Positions 9,325-17,648 of a DNA stretch of 64,000 bases are shown here, one piece after another. The first letter of the stretch is position 1; each line of letters begins with the position of its first letter. The DNA comes from Streptomyces sp. NBC_00704 (GTDB taxonomy: Bacteria; Actinomycetota; Actinomycetes; Streptomycetales; Streptomycetaceae): assembly GCF_036226605.1 (NCBI RefSeq), contig NZ_CP109000.1, positions 5,948,501 to 6,012,500 of the forward strand, written 5' to 3'. The notes below the pieces were generated by a model. The model made no database searches and was not told where the DNA came from. It saw only the letters and a list, made by a program, of their open reading frames with translations. Made by a program: the position numbers and the translations under genes.

Positions 9325-10338
9325 TCAGGCTCCGGAGGGCGCCGGTCCCGTGCTGGCCCGGACGGTCAGCTCGGGCGCGATCAGCACGACCTCGTCGCCG
9401 CCGCGCCCCTCCAGCTTGGCGACCAGGCGTTCCACCGCGTGCCGCCCCATCTCCTGCGCGGGGATGGCCACGGACGTCAGCCGCACCGATGCCTGGACGG
9501 CGACCTGGTCGGGGCAGATCGCCACCACCGAGACGTCCTCCGGCACGGCCCGGCCCTGCTGGCGCAGCAGCGCGAGCAGCGGCTCCACCGCCGACTCGTT
9601 CTGCACGACGAACCCGGTGGTGCCCGGACGTTCGTCGAGGATCCGGGCCAGGGTGACCGCCATCGCGTCGTACCCGCCCTCGCACGGGCGGTGCAGCAGC
9701 CGCAGGCCGAGTTCCCTCGCCCGGCCGCGCAGCCCGTCGAGCGTGCGCTCGGCGAAGCCGGTGTGCCGTTCGTAGACCGCCGGGGCCTCGCCGATGACGG
9801 CGATGTCGCGGTGGCCGAGTGTGGCCAGATGCTCCACGCACAGCGCGCCGGTCGCCCCGAAGTCCAGATCGACGCAGGTCAGACCCGAGGTGTCGGCCGG
9901 CAGGCCGATCAGCACGGACGGCTGGCCGCAGGAGCGCAGCAACGGCAGCCGCTCGTCGTCGAGTTCGACGTCCATGAGGATCATCGCGTCGGCGAGCCCG
10001 CTGCCGGTGACGCGGCGGACCGCGTCGGAGCCCTCCTCGCCGGTGAGCAGCAGCACGTCGTACCCGTGGGTGCGGGCCGTGGTGGCCACCGCGATGGCGA
10101 TCTCCATCATCACCGGCACGTAGATGTCGGTGCGCAGCGGGATCATCAGCGCGATGATGTTCGACCGGCTGCTCGCCAGGGCGCGCGCGCCCGCGTTCGG
10201 GTGGTAGCCGAGTTCCCGGATGCTCTGTTCGACGCGCTGCCGGGTGGTCGTGGAGATGGACCGCTTGCCACTGAGGACATAGCTCACCGTGCTCGCCGAG
10301 ACTCCGGCGTGCTGGGCGACCTCGGCGAGGGTGACCAT
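9325..10338 (-). CDS. LacI-family transcriptional regulator of the glycosidase locus
   Basis: 337 aa, standard for LacI/GalR. The N-terminal helix-turn-helix (about residues 2-25, VTLAEVAQHAGVSASTVSYV) and hinge helix (NAGARALAS) are intact, followed by a periplasmic-binding-protein-like sugar domain with the usual C-terminal P.QEMGRHAVERL segment. Such proteins repress sugar-use genes until a sugar binds. The ATG at 10338 has GGAGAG just upstream. Two palindromes with the core GAAGCGCTTC lie immediately upstream (10355-10371 and 10443-10460), so self-repression is likely. The effector is presumably a xyloglucan-derived saccharide, inferred from context only. Confidence 0.93.
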   Translation of the reverse strand: MVTLAEVAQHAGVSASTVSYVLSGKRSISTTTRQRVEQSIRELGYHPNAGARALASSRSNIIALMIPLRTDIYVPVMMEIAIAVATTARTHGYDVLLLTGEEGSDAVRRVTGSGLADAMILMDVELDDERLPLLRSCGQPSVLIGLPADTSGLTCVDLDFGATGALCVEHLATLGHRDIAVIGEAPAVYERHTGFAERTLDGLRGRARELGLRLLHRPCEGGYDAMAVTLARILDERPGTTGFVVQNESAVEPLLALLRQQGRAVPEDVSVVAICPDQVAVQASVRLTSVAIPAQEMGRHAVERLVAKLEGRGGDEVVLIAPELTVRASTGPAPSGA

Positions 10339-10354
10339 CCAGCTCTCCAAGTTT

Positions 10355-10371
10355 TGTGAAGCGCTTCGACA
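10355..10371. promoter_or_regulatory. LacI-type operator, proximal
   Basis: TGTGAAGCGCTTCGACA is a near-perfect palindrome around GAAGCGCTTC, 17 bp upstream of the regulator's ATG. It matches the general form of LacI-family operators and differs from the distal site by a single base missing in one half. Confidence 0.7.
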
Positions 10372-10442
10372 GTGCGCATTGCGAACAGGGGCGAGTGAGG
10401 GTGGTTCGACAGTAGCTCTAGCGCGAGTGGGTGTCCATAGGT

Positions 10443-10460
10443 TGTCGAAGCGCTTCGACA
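10443..10460. promoter_or_regulatory. LacI-type operator, distal
   Basis: TGTCGAAGCGCTTCGACA is a perfect 18-bp palindrome whose centre is about 89 bp from the centre of the proximal site. Paired sites at this distance could allow looping by a tetrameric LacI-type repressor. Its position between the divergent regulator and acyl-CoA dehydrogenase genes could affect either. Confidence 0.75.
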
Positions 10461-10761
10461 CGGAGTTGTGGCGAGTTGGTGGAGAAGAGTACGCCGAACA
10501 CGGCGCGCGAGTCGCCCACACCCGTTCGGCCCAGGCCGCGCCACCGCGCCGAGCGCCCCGCCCGGCCCGCGCGCGGACGCCGGGCGACGCCCGCGGGACG
10601 CCGCGGAGCCGCCCCCTCCCAGCCCCGCCGCCGGGCCCCCGCCCGCCCGAAGGCGCGCGCGTGGGGTGGCCACCGCGGCCCGGATCGGGTACCAACGATC
10701 GGGTAGCACCCATCGGTAACCAATGTGGCCCGAGATCCCGATTCGCGGCGAGGTGAGCCTC
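10461..10761. other. Gene-free stretch upstream of the acyl-CoA dehydrogenase
   Basis: With the two operators this makes a 423-bp intergenic region. It holds a very GC-rich tract (about 10540-10680) and a 9-bp direct repeat GATCGGGTA at 10683-10691 and 10697-10705 with the same helical face spacing (14 bp), which may mark a regulator site. I see no convincing sigma-factor hexamers and no gene. Confidence 0.4.
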
Positions 10762-12699
10762 ATGTCCGCACCACCCCTCAAGAAACCCACCGTCACCGAG
10801 CGTGAGGCCCGCCAGGTCGCCGAGGCCGCCCGGGAACAGGACTGGCGCAAGCCCAGCTTCGCCAAGGAACTGTTCCTGGGCCGCTTCCGGCTCGACCTCG
10901 TCCACCCGCACCCGGTCCCCTCCGACGAGGCCGTCCGGCGGGGCGAGGCGTTCCTCGCCAAGCTCCGCGACTTCTGCGAGACCCAGGTGGACGCGGCCCG
11001 CATCGAACGCGAGGCCCGCATCCCCGACGAGGTCGTGCGCGGACTCAAGGAACTCGGCGCCCTCGGCATGAAGATCGACCCCAAGTACGGCGGCCTCGGT
11101 CTCACCCAGGTGTACTACAACAAGGCGCTGGCCCTGATCGGCTCCGCCAGCCCCGCCGTCGGCGTGCTGCTGTCGGCGCACCAGTCGATCGGCGTGCCCC
11201 AGCCCCTGAAGATGTTCGGCACCCCCGAGCAGAAGCAGAGGTTCCTGCCGCGCTGCGCCACCACCGACATCAGCGCCTTCCTGCTCACCGAGCCCGACGT
11301 CGGCTCCGACCCCGCCCGCCTCGCCACGAGCGCGGTGCCCGACGGCGACGACTACGTCCTCGACGGCGTGAAGCTGTGGACCACCAACGGCGTGGTGGCC
11401 GACCTGCTCGTGGTCATGGCGCGGGTCCCGAAGAGCGAGGGGCACAAGGGCGGCATCACCGCCTTCGTCGTGGAGACGGACTCGCCCGGCATCACCGTCG
11501 AGAACCGCAACACCTTCATGGGCCTGCGCGGCATCGAGAACGGCGTCACCCGCTTCCACCAGGTCCGGGTCCCGGCCGCGAACCGCGTCGGCCCCGAGGG
11601 CGCCGGCCTCAAGATCGCCCTGACCACCCTCAACACCGGCCGGCTCTCCCTGCCGGCGTCCTGCGTGGCCGCCGGCAAGTGGTGCCTGAAGATCGCCCGC
11701 GAATGGTCGGCGGCCCGCGAGCAGTGGGGCAAGCCGATCGCCCACCACGAGGCGGTCGGCGCGAAGATCTCCTTCATCGCGGCGACCACCTTCGCCCTGG
11801 AGGCGGTGCTCGACCTGTCCTCCCAGATGGCCGACGAGGACCGCAACGACATCCGCATCGAGGGCGCGCTGGCCAAACTGTTCGCCTCCGAGATGGGCTG
11901 GCGGATGGCCGACGAACTGGTCCAGATCCGCGGCGGCCGCGGCTTCGAGACGGCGGAATCCCTCGCGGCCCGCGGCGAGAAGGCCGTCCCCGCCGAACAG
12001 GTCCTGCGCGACCTGCGGATCAACCGCATCTTCGAGGGCTCGACGGAGATCATGCACCTCCTCATCGCCCGCGAGGCCGTCGACGCCCACCTCACCGTCG
12101 CCGGCGACCTCATCGACCCCGACAAATCCCTCCAGGACAAGGCGAGGGCAGGCGCCAACGCCGGCGTCTTCTACGCCAAGTGGCTGCCGAAACTGGTCGC
12201 GGGACCGGGACAACTGCCCTCCTCCTACGCCGAGTTCAAGCACGCCGGCGTCGACCTGTCGCCGCACCTGCGGCACGTCGAGCGGCACGCGCGCAAACTC
12301 GCCCGCTCCACCTTCTACGCCATGTCCCGCTGGCAGGGCCGGATGGAGACCAAACAGGGCTTCCTCGGCCGCATCGTCGACATCGGCGCGGAGCTGTTCG
12401 CGATGAGCGCGGCCTGCGTACGCGCCGAACTGCTGCGCTCGCGCGGCGAGAACGGCCGCGAGGCCTACCAGCTCGCCGACGTGTTCTGCCGCCAGTCCCG
12501 CATCCGCGTCGACGAGCTCTTCGCCCGCCTGTGGCACAACACCGACGAGCTGGACCGCAAGGTCGTCAAGGGCGTCATGGCGGGCGCCTACGAGTGGCTC
12601 GAGCAGGGCGTCGTCGACCTGTCCGGTGACGCGCCCTGGATCGCCGACGCGACCCCCGGCCCCAGCGAGCGGGAGAACGTCCACCGCCCGATCAGGTGA
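10762..12699 (+). CDS. Acyl-CoA dehydrogenase (very-long-chain/ACAD9-like length)
   Basis: 645 aa, longer than classical 380-aa dehydrogenases, with an N-terminal helical domain, the flavin-contact segment (FLLTEPDVGSDPA), the middle beta domain and the C-terminal helical domain (RGGRGFETAESLAARGEKAVPAEQ split here over RNRIFEGS-type region). The catalytic base Glu is in FEGSTEIM near residue 425. About 170 extra C-terminal residues resemble the membrane-associating tail of the VLCAD group. It should oxidise fatty acyl-CoA with FAD, passing electrons to ETF. ATG 10762 was chosen over an in-frame ATG at 10723 because GAGGTGAG lies directly upstream of it. The gene stands alone between the sugar locus and dxr. 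Confidence 0.92.
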   Translation: MSAPPLKKPTVTEREARQVAEAAREQDWRKPSFAKELFLGRFRLDLVHPHPVPSDEAVRRGEAFLAKLRDFCETQVDAARIEREARIPDEVVRGLKELGALGMKIDPKYGGLGLTQVYYNKALALIGSASPAVGVLLSAHQSIGVPQPLKMFGTPEQKQRFLPRCATTDISAFLLTEPDVGSDPARLATSAVPDGDDYVLDGVKLWTTNGVVADLLVVMARVPKSEGHKGGITAFVVETDSPGITVENRNTFMGLRGIENGVTRFHQVRVPAANRVGPEGAGLKIALTTLNTGRLSLPASCVAAGKWCLKIAREWSAAREQWGKPIAHHEAVGAKISFIAATTFALEAVLDLSSQMADEDRNDIRIEGALAKLFASEMGWRMADELVQIRGGRGFETAESLAARGEKAVPAEQVLRDLRINRIFEGSTEIMHLLIAREAVDAHLTVAGDLIDPDKSLQDKARAGANAGVFYAKWLPKLVAGPGQLPSSYAEFKHAGVDLSPHLRHVERHARKLARSTFYAMSRWQGRMETKQGFLGRIVDIGAELFAMSAACVRAELLRSRGENGREAYQLADVFCRQSRIRVDELFARLWHNTDELDRKVVKGVMAGAYEWLEQGVVDLSGDAPWIADATPGPSERENVHRPIR

Positions 12700-12720
12700 T
12701 CCGTCGAACACGGTTGCCCG

Positions 12721-12768
12721 GCGGCCGGGTCGCGGCGCGTCCCTCAGCGGGACGCGCCGTCCGGCCGC
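12721..12768. terminator. Two-tier hairpin after the acyl-CoA dehydrogenase gene
   Basis: An inner perfect 11-bp stem (12733-12743 with 12749-12759) sits inside an outer 8-bp stem (12721-12728 with 12761-12768). It lies between the dehydrogenase stop and the dxr start and would end transcription of the former. It could also act in the dxr leader. Confidence 0.65.
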
Positions 12769-12794
12769 CTTCCCGTTGCGGCAACAATGGGGGG

Positions 12795-14048
12795 ATGAGC
12801 GACAGTCCAGCCCCCCTCGCCGACCCGCACCGCGTCTACGACCCCGTCGTGGGCGACGGCCCCAAGGACGTGGCGATCCTCGGTTCCACCGGCTCGATCG
12901 GAACCCAGGCCATCGACCTCGTGCTGCGCAACCCGGACCGCTTCCGGGTGAGCGCCCTGTCCGCCAACGGCGGCCGGGTCGCCCTCCTGGCCGAGCAGGC
13001 CCACAGGCTGCGCGTGCGGACCGTCGCGGTCGCCCGCGAGGACGTCGTGCCCGCCCTGCGCGAGGCGCTGGCCGCCCGGTACGGCGCCGCCGAGCCGCTG
13101 CCCGAGATCCTCGCCGGCCCCGGCGCCGCCACCGAGGTGGCCGCCTCCGACTGCCACACCGTGCTGAACGGCATCACCGGCTCCATCGGCCTCGCGCCCA
13201 CCCTCGCCGCCCTGGAGGCGGGCCGCACCCTCGCGCTCGCCAACAAGGAGTCGCTCATCGTCGGCGGCCCGCTGGTCAAGGCGCTCGCGAAGCCCGGCCA
13301 GATCATCCCGGTGGACTCCGAGCACGCGGCCCTCTTCCAGTGCCTCGCGGCCGGCACCCGCGCCGACGTCCGCAAGCTGGTCGTGACCGCCTCCGGCGGC
13401 CCCTTCCGCGGCCGGACGAAGGCGGAACTGGCCAACGTGACGGTCGAGGACGCCCTCGCCCACCCCACCTGGTCCATGGGCCCGGTCATCACGATCAACT
13501 CCGCGACCCTCGTCAACAAGGGCCTGGAGGTCATCGAGGCGCACCTGCTCTACGACATTCCCTTCTCGCGCATTGAGGTGGTCGTCCACCCGCAGTCGTA
13601 TGTCCACTCGATGGTTGAGTTCACGGACGGATCGACACTGGCGCAGGCGACGCCCCCCGACATGCGCGGGCCCATCGCCCTCGGCCTCGGCTGGCCCGGA
13701 CGGGTCCCGGACGCCGCGCCCGCCTTCGACTGGAGCACCGCGTCGACCTGGGAGTTCTTCCCGCTCGACGACGAGGCCTTCCCCTCGGTCGGCCTCGCCC
13801 GGCACGTGGGCGAGCTCGCGGGCACGGCCCCGGCGGTGTTCAATGCCGCAAACGAGGAGTGCGTCGAGGCGTTCCGCAGGGGCGCGCTGCCCTTCAACGG
13901 CATCATGGAGACCGTCACCCGGGTCGTGCACGAGCACGGCACGCCGGTGACGGGAACTTCACTGACCGTGCCGGACGTCCTCGAAGCGGAGACCTGGGCA
14001 CGGGCCCGGGCCCAAGAACTGACGGCTACCGCGGAGGCGCGTGCATGA
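12795..14048 (+). CDS. dxr: 1-deoxy-D-xylulose 5-phosphate reductoisomerase
   Basis: 417 aa. It converts DXP to 2-C-methyl-D-erythritol 4-phosphate with NADPH, the second step of the MEP isoprenoid pathway. The NADPH-binding GSTGSIG is at residues 30-36; LANKESLI, the substrate loop TASGGPFR, HPTWSMGPVITINSATL and NAANEECVEAF are all present, so the active site looks intact. ATG 12795 follows a GGGGGG ribosome site. The stop overlaps the ATG of the M50 protease gene (ATGA at 14045), and ispG of the same pathway lies a few kilobases downstream. Also called ispC. Confidence 0.97.
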   Translation: MSDSPAPLADPHRVYDPVVGDGPKDVAILGSTGSIGTQAIDLVLRNPDRFRVSALSANGGRVALLAEQAHRLRVRTVAVAREDVVPALREALAARYGAAEPLPEILAGPGAATEVAASDCHTVLNGITGSIGLAPTLAALEAGRTLALANKESLIVGGPLVKALAKPGQIIPVDSEHAALFQCLAAGTRADVRKLVVTASGGPFRGRTKAELANVTVEDALAHPTWSMGPVITINSATLVNKGLEVIEAHLLYDIPFSRIEVVVHPQSYVHSMVEFTDGSTLAQATPPDMRGPIALGLGWPGRVPDAAPAFDWSTASTWEFFPLDDEAFPSVGLARHVGELAGTAPAVFNAANEECVEAFRRGALPFNGIMETVTRVVHEHGTPVTGTSLTVPDVLEAETWARARAQELTATAEARA

Positions 14049-15349
14049 CAGCCCTGATGATGATCCTCGGCATAGTCGTCTTCGCGGCGGGTCTGCTGTT
14101 CTCGATCGCCTGGCACGAGCTGGGACACCTGTCCACGGCCAAGCTCTTCGGCATCCGGGTCCCGCAGTACATGGTCGGCTTCGGCCCGACCGTCTTCTCG
14201 CGGAAGAAGGGCGACACCGAGTACGGCGTCAAGGCGATCCCGCTGGGCGGCTACATCCGCATGATCGGCATGTTCCCGCCGGGCGACGACGGCCGGATCA
14301 CGGCCCGCTCCACCTCGCCCTGGCGCGGCATGATCGAGGACGCCCGCTCGGCGGCCTACGAGGAACTGCAGCCCGGCGACGAGACGCGCATGTTCTACAC
14401 GCGCAAGCCGTGGAAACGCGTCATCGTCATGTTCGCCGGGCCCTTCATGAACCTGATCCTCGCGATCGTCCTGTTCCTCACCGTGCTGATGGGCTTCGGC
14501 ATCTCCCAGCAGACCACCAGCGTCAGCTCGGTCTCCCCCTGCGTCATCGCGCAGAGCCAGAACCGTGACGCCTGCAAGCCCTCCGACCCGGCCTCCCCGG
14601 CCGCCGCCGCCGGCATGAAGCCGGGCGACCGGATCGTCTCCTTCGCCGGACACCGCACGGACGACTGGGACACCCTCTCCGACCTGATCCGGGTCAGCGC
14701 CGGCAAGGACGTCGCCATCGTCGTCGAGCGCAAGGGCGGCGAACTCACCCTGCACGCGAAGATCGCCACCAACATGGTCGCCAAGAAGGACTCCAGCGGG
14801 GCCTACGTCCAGGGCCAGTTCGTCAAGGCCGGATTCCTCGGCTTCAGCGCGGCCAACGGCGTCGTCAAGCAGGACTTCGGCGACTCCGTCTCCTGGATGA
14901 CCGACCGGGTGGGCGAGGCCGTCGACTCCCTCGCCGCCCTGCCCGGCAAGATCCCGGCCCTGTGGAACGCGGCCTTCGACGGCGCACCCCGCGAGCCCGA
15001 CTCCCCCATGGGCGTGGTCGGCGCGGCCCGCGTCGGCGGCGAGATCTTCACCCTGGACATCCCGGCCTCCCAGCAGCTCGCCCTGGCCGTGATGCTCGTG
15101 GCGGGCTTCAACCTCTCCCTCTTCCTGTTCAACATGCTCCCCCTGCTGCCCCTGGACGGCGGGCACATCGCGGGCGCCCTGTGGGAGTCCCTGCGCCGCA
15201 CCCTGGCCAAGGCCCTGCGCCGCCCCGACCCGGGCCCGTTCGACGTGGCGAAGCTGATGCCGGTCGCTTACGTGGTGGCGGGCGTCTTCATCTGCTTCAC
15301 GATCTTGGTGTTGATCGCAGATGTGGTAAACCCAGTCAAAATCAGTTAA
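14045..15349 (+). CDS. Site-2 (M50) intramembrane metalloprotease, RseP/RIP family
   Basis: 434 aa membrane protein. The zinc motif HELGH is at residues 24-28 inside the first membrane helix, and the third ligand motif LPLDGGH lies near residue 370 in a later helix. A PDZ domain (GMKPGDRIVSF...) occupies about residues 185-260. Members cut transmembrane anti-sigma factors or signal peptides within the membrane. It overlaps dxr by four bases, so the two are coupled, as in other actinomycetes. A strong hairpin (15377-15423) follows. The next gene in related genomes is ispG; here a recombinase remnant intervenes. Confidence 0.94.
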   Translation: MTALMMILGIVVFAAGLLFSIAWHELGHLSTAKLFGIRVPQYMVGFGPTVFSRKKGDTEYGVKAIPLGGYIRMIGMFPPGDDGRITARSTSPWRGMIEDARSAAYEELQPGDETRMFYTRKPWKRVIVMFAGPFMNLILAIVLFLTVLMGFGISQQTTSVSSVSPCVIAQSQNRDACKPSDPASPAAAAGMKPGDRIVSFAGHRTDDWDTLSDLIRVSAGKDVAIVVERKGGELTLHAKIATNMVAKKDSSGAYVQGQFVKAGFLGFSAANGVVKQDFGDSVSWMTDRVGEAVDSLAALPGKIPALWNAAFDGAPREPDSPMGVVGAARVGGEIFTLDIPASQQLALAVMLVAGFNLSLFLFNMLPLLPLDGGHIAGALWESLRRTLAKALRRPDPGPFDVAKLMPVAYVVAGVFICFTILVLIADVVNPVKIS

Positions 15350-15376
15350 GCGGATATTTCGACTGAAAGACCGTTC

Positions 15377-15423
15377 GGCCCCACCCTTCATTCGCGTCAC
15401 TCGTGAGAGTGGAGGGTGGGGCC
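15377..15423 (+). terminator. Strong hairpin after the M50 protease gene
   Basis: A perfect 11-bp stem (15377-15387 with 15413-15423, GGCCCCACCCT core) encloses a second small stem CACTC/GAGTG (15398-15402 with 15407-15411), and a T-containing tail follows. It ends the dxr-protease operon 28 bp after the stop. Confidence 0.75.
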
Positions 15424-15528
15424 TTCGCATGCCGTCATGTCTACGAATTTCGTACGTTTCTGCTGTTCATGGGTGACCCCGGCGGTGCTGCAACACCCCG
15501 GGGTCTGGCCAGTCTTGAAGGGACTGAC

Positions 15529-17440
15529 ATGCAGAAAGGTACTGCGCCGTGCGCAGATCAGCCGGGCGGACCCGCGGAGACCGTTGGTGTCGCGGCCTAC
15601 ATGCGGGTCTCGACCGCCGAACAAAAGGGCAGGTTCGGGATTCCCGCTCAAGCGCAAGCCATCCGGGAGTTCGTGGAGCAGTGGCCGTCTTGGAGCCTGG
15701 TGGGGTCCCAGCAGGACGCCGGTGAATCGGGCTCGGCGTATTCGCGCCCTGGATTCGACGCGCTGCTCGACGACATCGCAGCAGCCCGCGTGAAGATCGT
15801 CCTGGTGCACCGTCTGGATCGGCTGGGGCGTACGGAGGCTGCCATCTGGCGTTGCATCTGGCAGATCGAGGACGCCGGGGGGCGGGTGGAGTGTTGCACC
15901 GAACCGCTCGGCGAGCGGGGTGTCGAACGGTGGCGTACGGTCGACCGGCTGGCGCAGGTGTCGAAGCGGACTACCGGCGCCTTGTCGCGCGCACGCAGGC
16001 CGGTCGGCAATTCAAGGCGGTCGAGGGTGGCTGGCCTGGTGGTCCGGCTCCCTACGGCTACAGGATCAGGGGCAAGGGCTCGTTCGGCTCGACGCTCGAG
16101 GTGGATTCTGCTGAAGCCCGGGTGGTGAGGCTCATCGCCGACCTGGTGATCGAGGGGGGGGCCGCACCTTCGTGGAGCTCGCTGAGGAGCTGAACGTACG
16201 TGGATTCCTCACCCGGAACGGAAGTCGTTGGACCTGCGCGAACCTTCATCAGCGGTTGAGGGGATCCACGTTTCTCGGACAGGCGGTCTTTCGCCGCTCT
16301 GATCAGCAGTGGGGTGGACACTGCACCAAACTCGGGAGCGACGGACTCCCCCTGTACGGCGCGAGCGTGGTGATTCCGCTGCCTCCGATCCTCTCGACGG
16401 ATCGGATCAAGAGTTTTCAGGAAGCGCTGGCCAGGTTGACGAGGCCCGGCCGCAAACCCAATCTGGTGTACCCGCTCACGGGGCGTATCCAAGGGGTGTG
16501 CGGACTTCCGTACGTCGGATCGTTCCGTGGGAAGGACGGGATTCGTACCTACCGGTGTTCGGCACTCGGTAAGCCGGGTTCCTGCGGGTGCGTCTTCCTT
16601 CGCGCCGATTACGTGGAGCGCGAGGTGGAGGAGCGCATCAACGCCTTGCTCGCCTCGACGCCGCCGGACGTCCGGTCGGCTCTGCCGTCTGCCGGTCAGG
16701 CGTCAGCGACGTTGATCCGGCACCTTGAGCGGGTGAGGTCGCTTGATCGGCTTGCCGCCCGATACCGGCAGGAACTCGATGCGCTGCGGAGCCGTGGTGA
16801 ACAGGGCCTCATCGCCGAGGCTGCCACGCGTCAGCTCGAATCGGATGTGGAAGTGGTCGGCCGGATTCTGGCCCATGCGCGGGACTGGCTGCGTGAACTC
16901 GAAAACGAGGGCAATCGTGATAACCGGCTGCGAACTGTGCTGGCATCGCCGGCACCGGACATCCGGACCCTCTCGCCGTCCGAAAAGCGCCGCATCATCG
17001 AGTTGGTGGAGGTACGCGTGGAAATGATGGATCCCGCATTCCGCTATCGAGAGGGGACGCGCTGCCTGACGACGGAGTGGCATCTGCGTACGGGGACACC
17101 GGTGCCGCCCGACCCCACGGACTGTCAGTGGGCTCGTATTGAAGAACTGCTGCGCTCCAGGTATCCGGCCCACCACTTCAGGTCGCGCCTGAACCTGCGG
17201 GCTGCATGCGCAGGAATGCTGCACCGTCTGCGCACCGGAATCCTGTGGCGTGATCTTCCTGAGCAGTTCGGGGATTCTCGGAAGGTTCGTTGCAGGCAGC
17301 GCACATGGCTGGCGGACGGCGTGTGGGCGGACATCGTGAAGCTCCTGGGTGACGCGTGGGAGAGCACGCCAGTCCTGAGTTACGAGGCCGCCCCGGCGAT
17401 GGTCATCCGCACGGACCTCGACGCCGAAGTTCTCCGCTGA
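15529..17440 (+). pseudogene. Serine recombinase (large-serine-type) with two frameshifts and a C-terminal IS5-like domain
   Basis: Three frames together give one protein. Frame A from ATG 15529 (ribosome site GAAGGGA) holds the resolvase domain with the nucleophile Ser in AAYMRVSTAEQ and the HRLDRLGRTE motif. Near 15955-15970 homology moves to a second frame (EADYRRLVARTQAG, WPGGPAPYGYR), the recombinase domain. At a run of eight G at 16152-16159 it moves to the third frame (VELAEELNVRGF), which runs through a zinc-ribbon/coiled-coil region to 17440. One extra G would restore the second junction. The C-terminal part (about 17110-17370) matches the DUF4096 domain of IS5-family transposases (TDCQWARIEELL, RTGILWRDLPEQFGD). 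Codon use is looser than in neighbours, as expected for acquired DNA. Homopolymer sequencing error could explain one shift, less easily both. Confidence 0.8.
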
Positions 17441-17455
17441 TCATCCGCGACGCGA

Positions 17456-17513
17456 GGCCCGGGCATGCGCAGCCAGAGAGTATGTCCTCTTGATCGGGTG
17501 CCATGCCCGGGCC
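17456..17513. repeat. 12-bp perfect inverted repeat downstream of the recombinase remnant
   Basis: GGCCCGGGCATG at 17456-17467 is repeated inverted at 17502-17513, 34 bp apart. It begins 16 bp past the last in-frame stop of the remnant. It could be a terminator for the inserted gene or an end of the inserted segment. Confidence 0.5.
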
Positions 17514-17648
17514 GCCGCTACCGGACGCCATCGGGCGAACCGATGGGACGCCATGCGCTCTCGTTCACGCTCGTGCCGTAATCTCAAGGATCGGAGCCCG
17601 CTGCTGACGGGACCGGACCTTGATCCACGACTTGGGGTTGCACAGCAG

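Noticed and set aside
10339..12711. Upstream extension of the LacI regulator to over 1100 codons
   Set aside because: It would run antisense through the acyl-CoA dehydrogenase; the helix-turn-helix begins at 10338 with a ribosome site.
15403..15528. Upstream GTG start for the recombinase
   Set aside because: It would begin inside the protease terminator hairpin and lacks a ribosome site; ATG 15529 has one.
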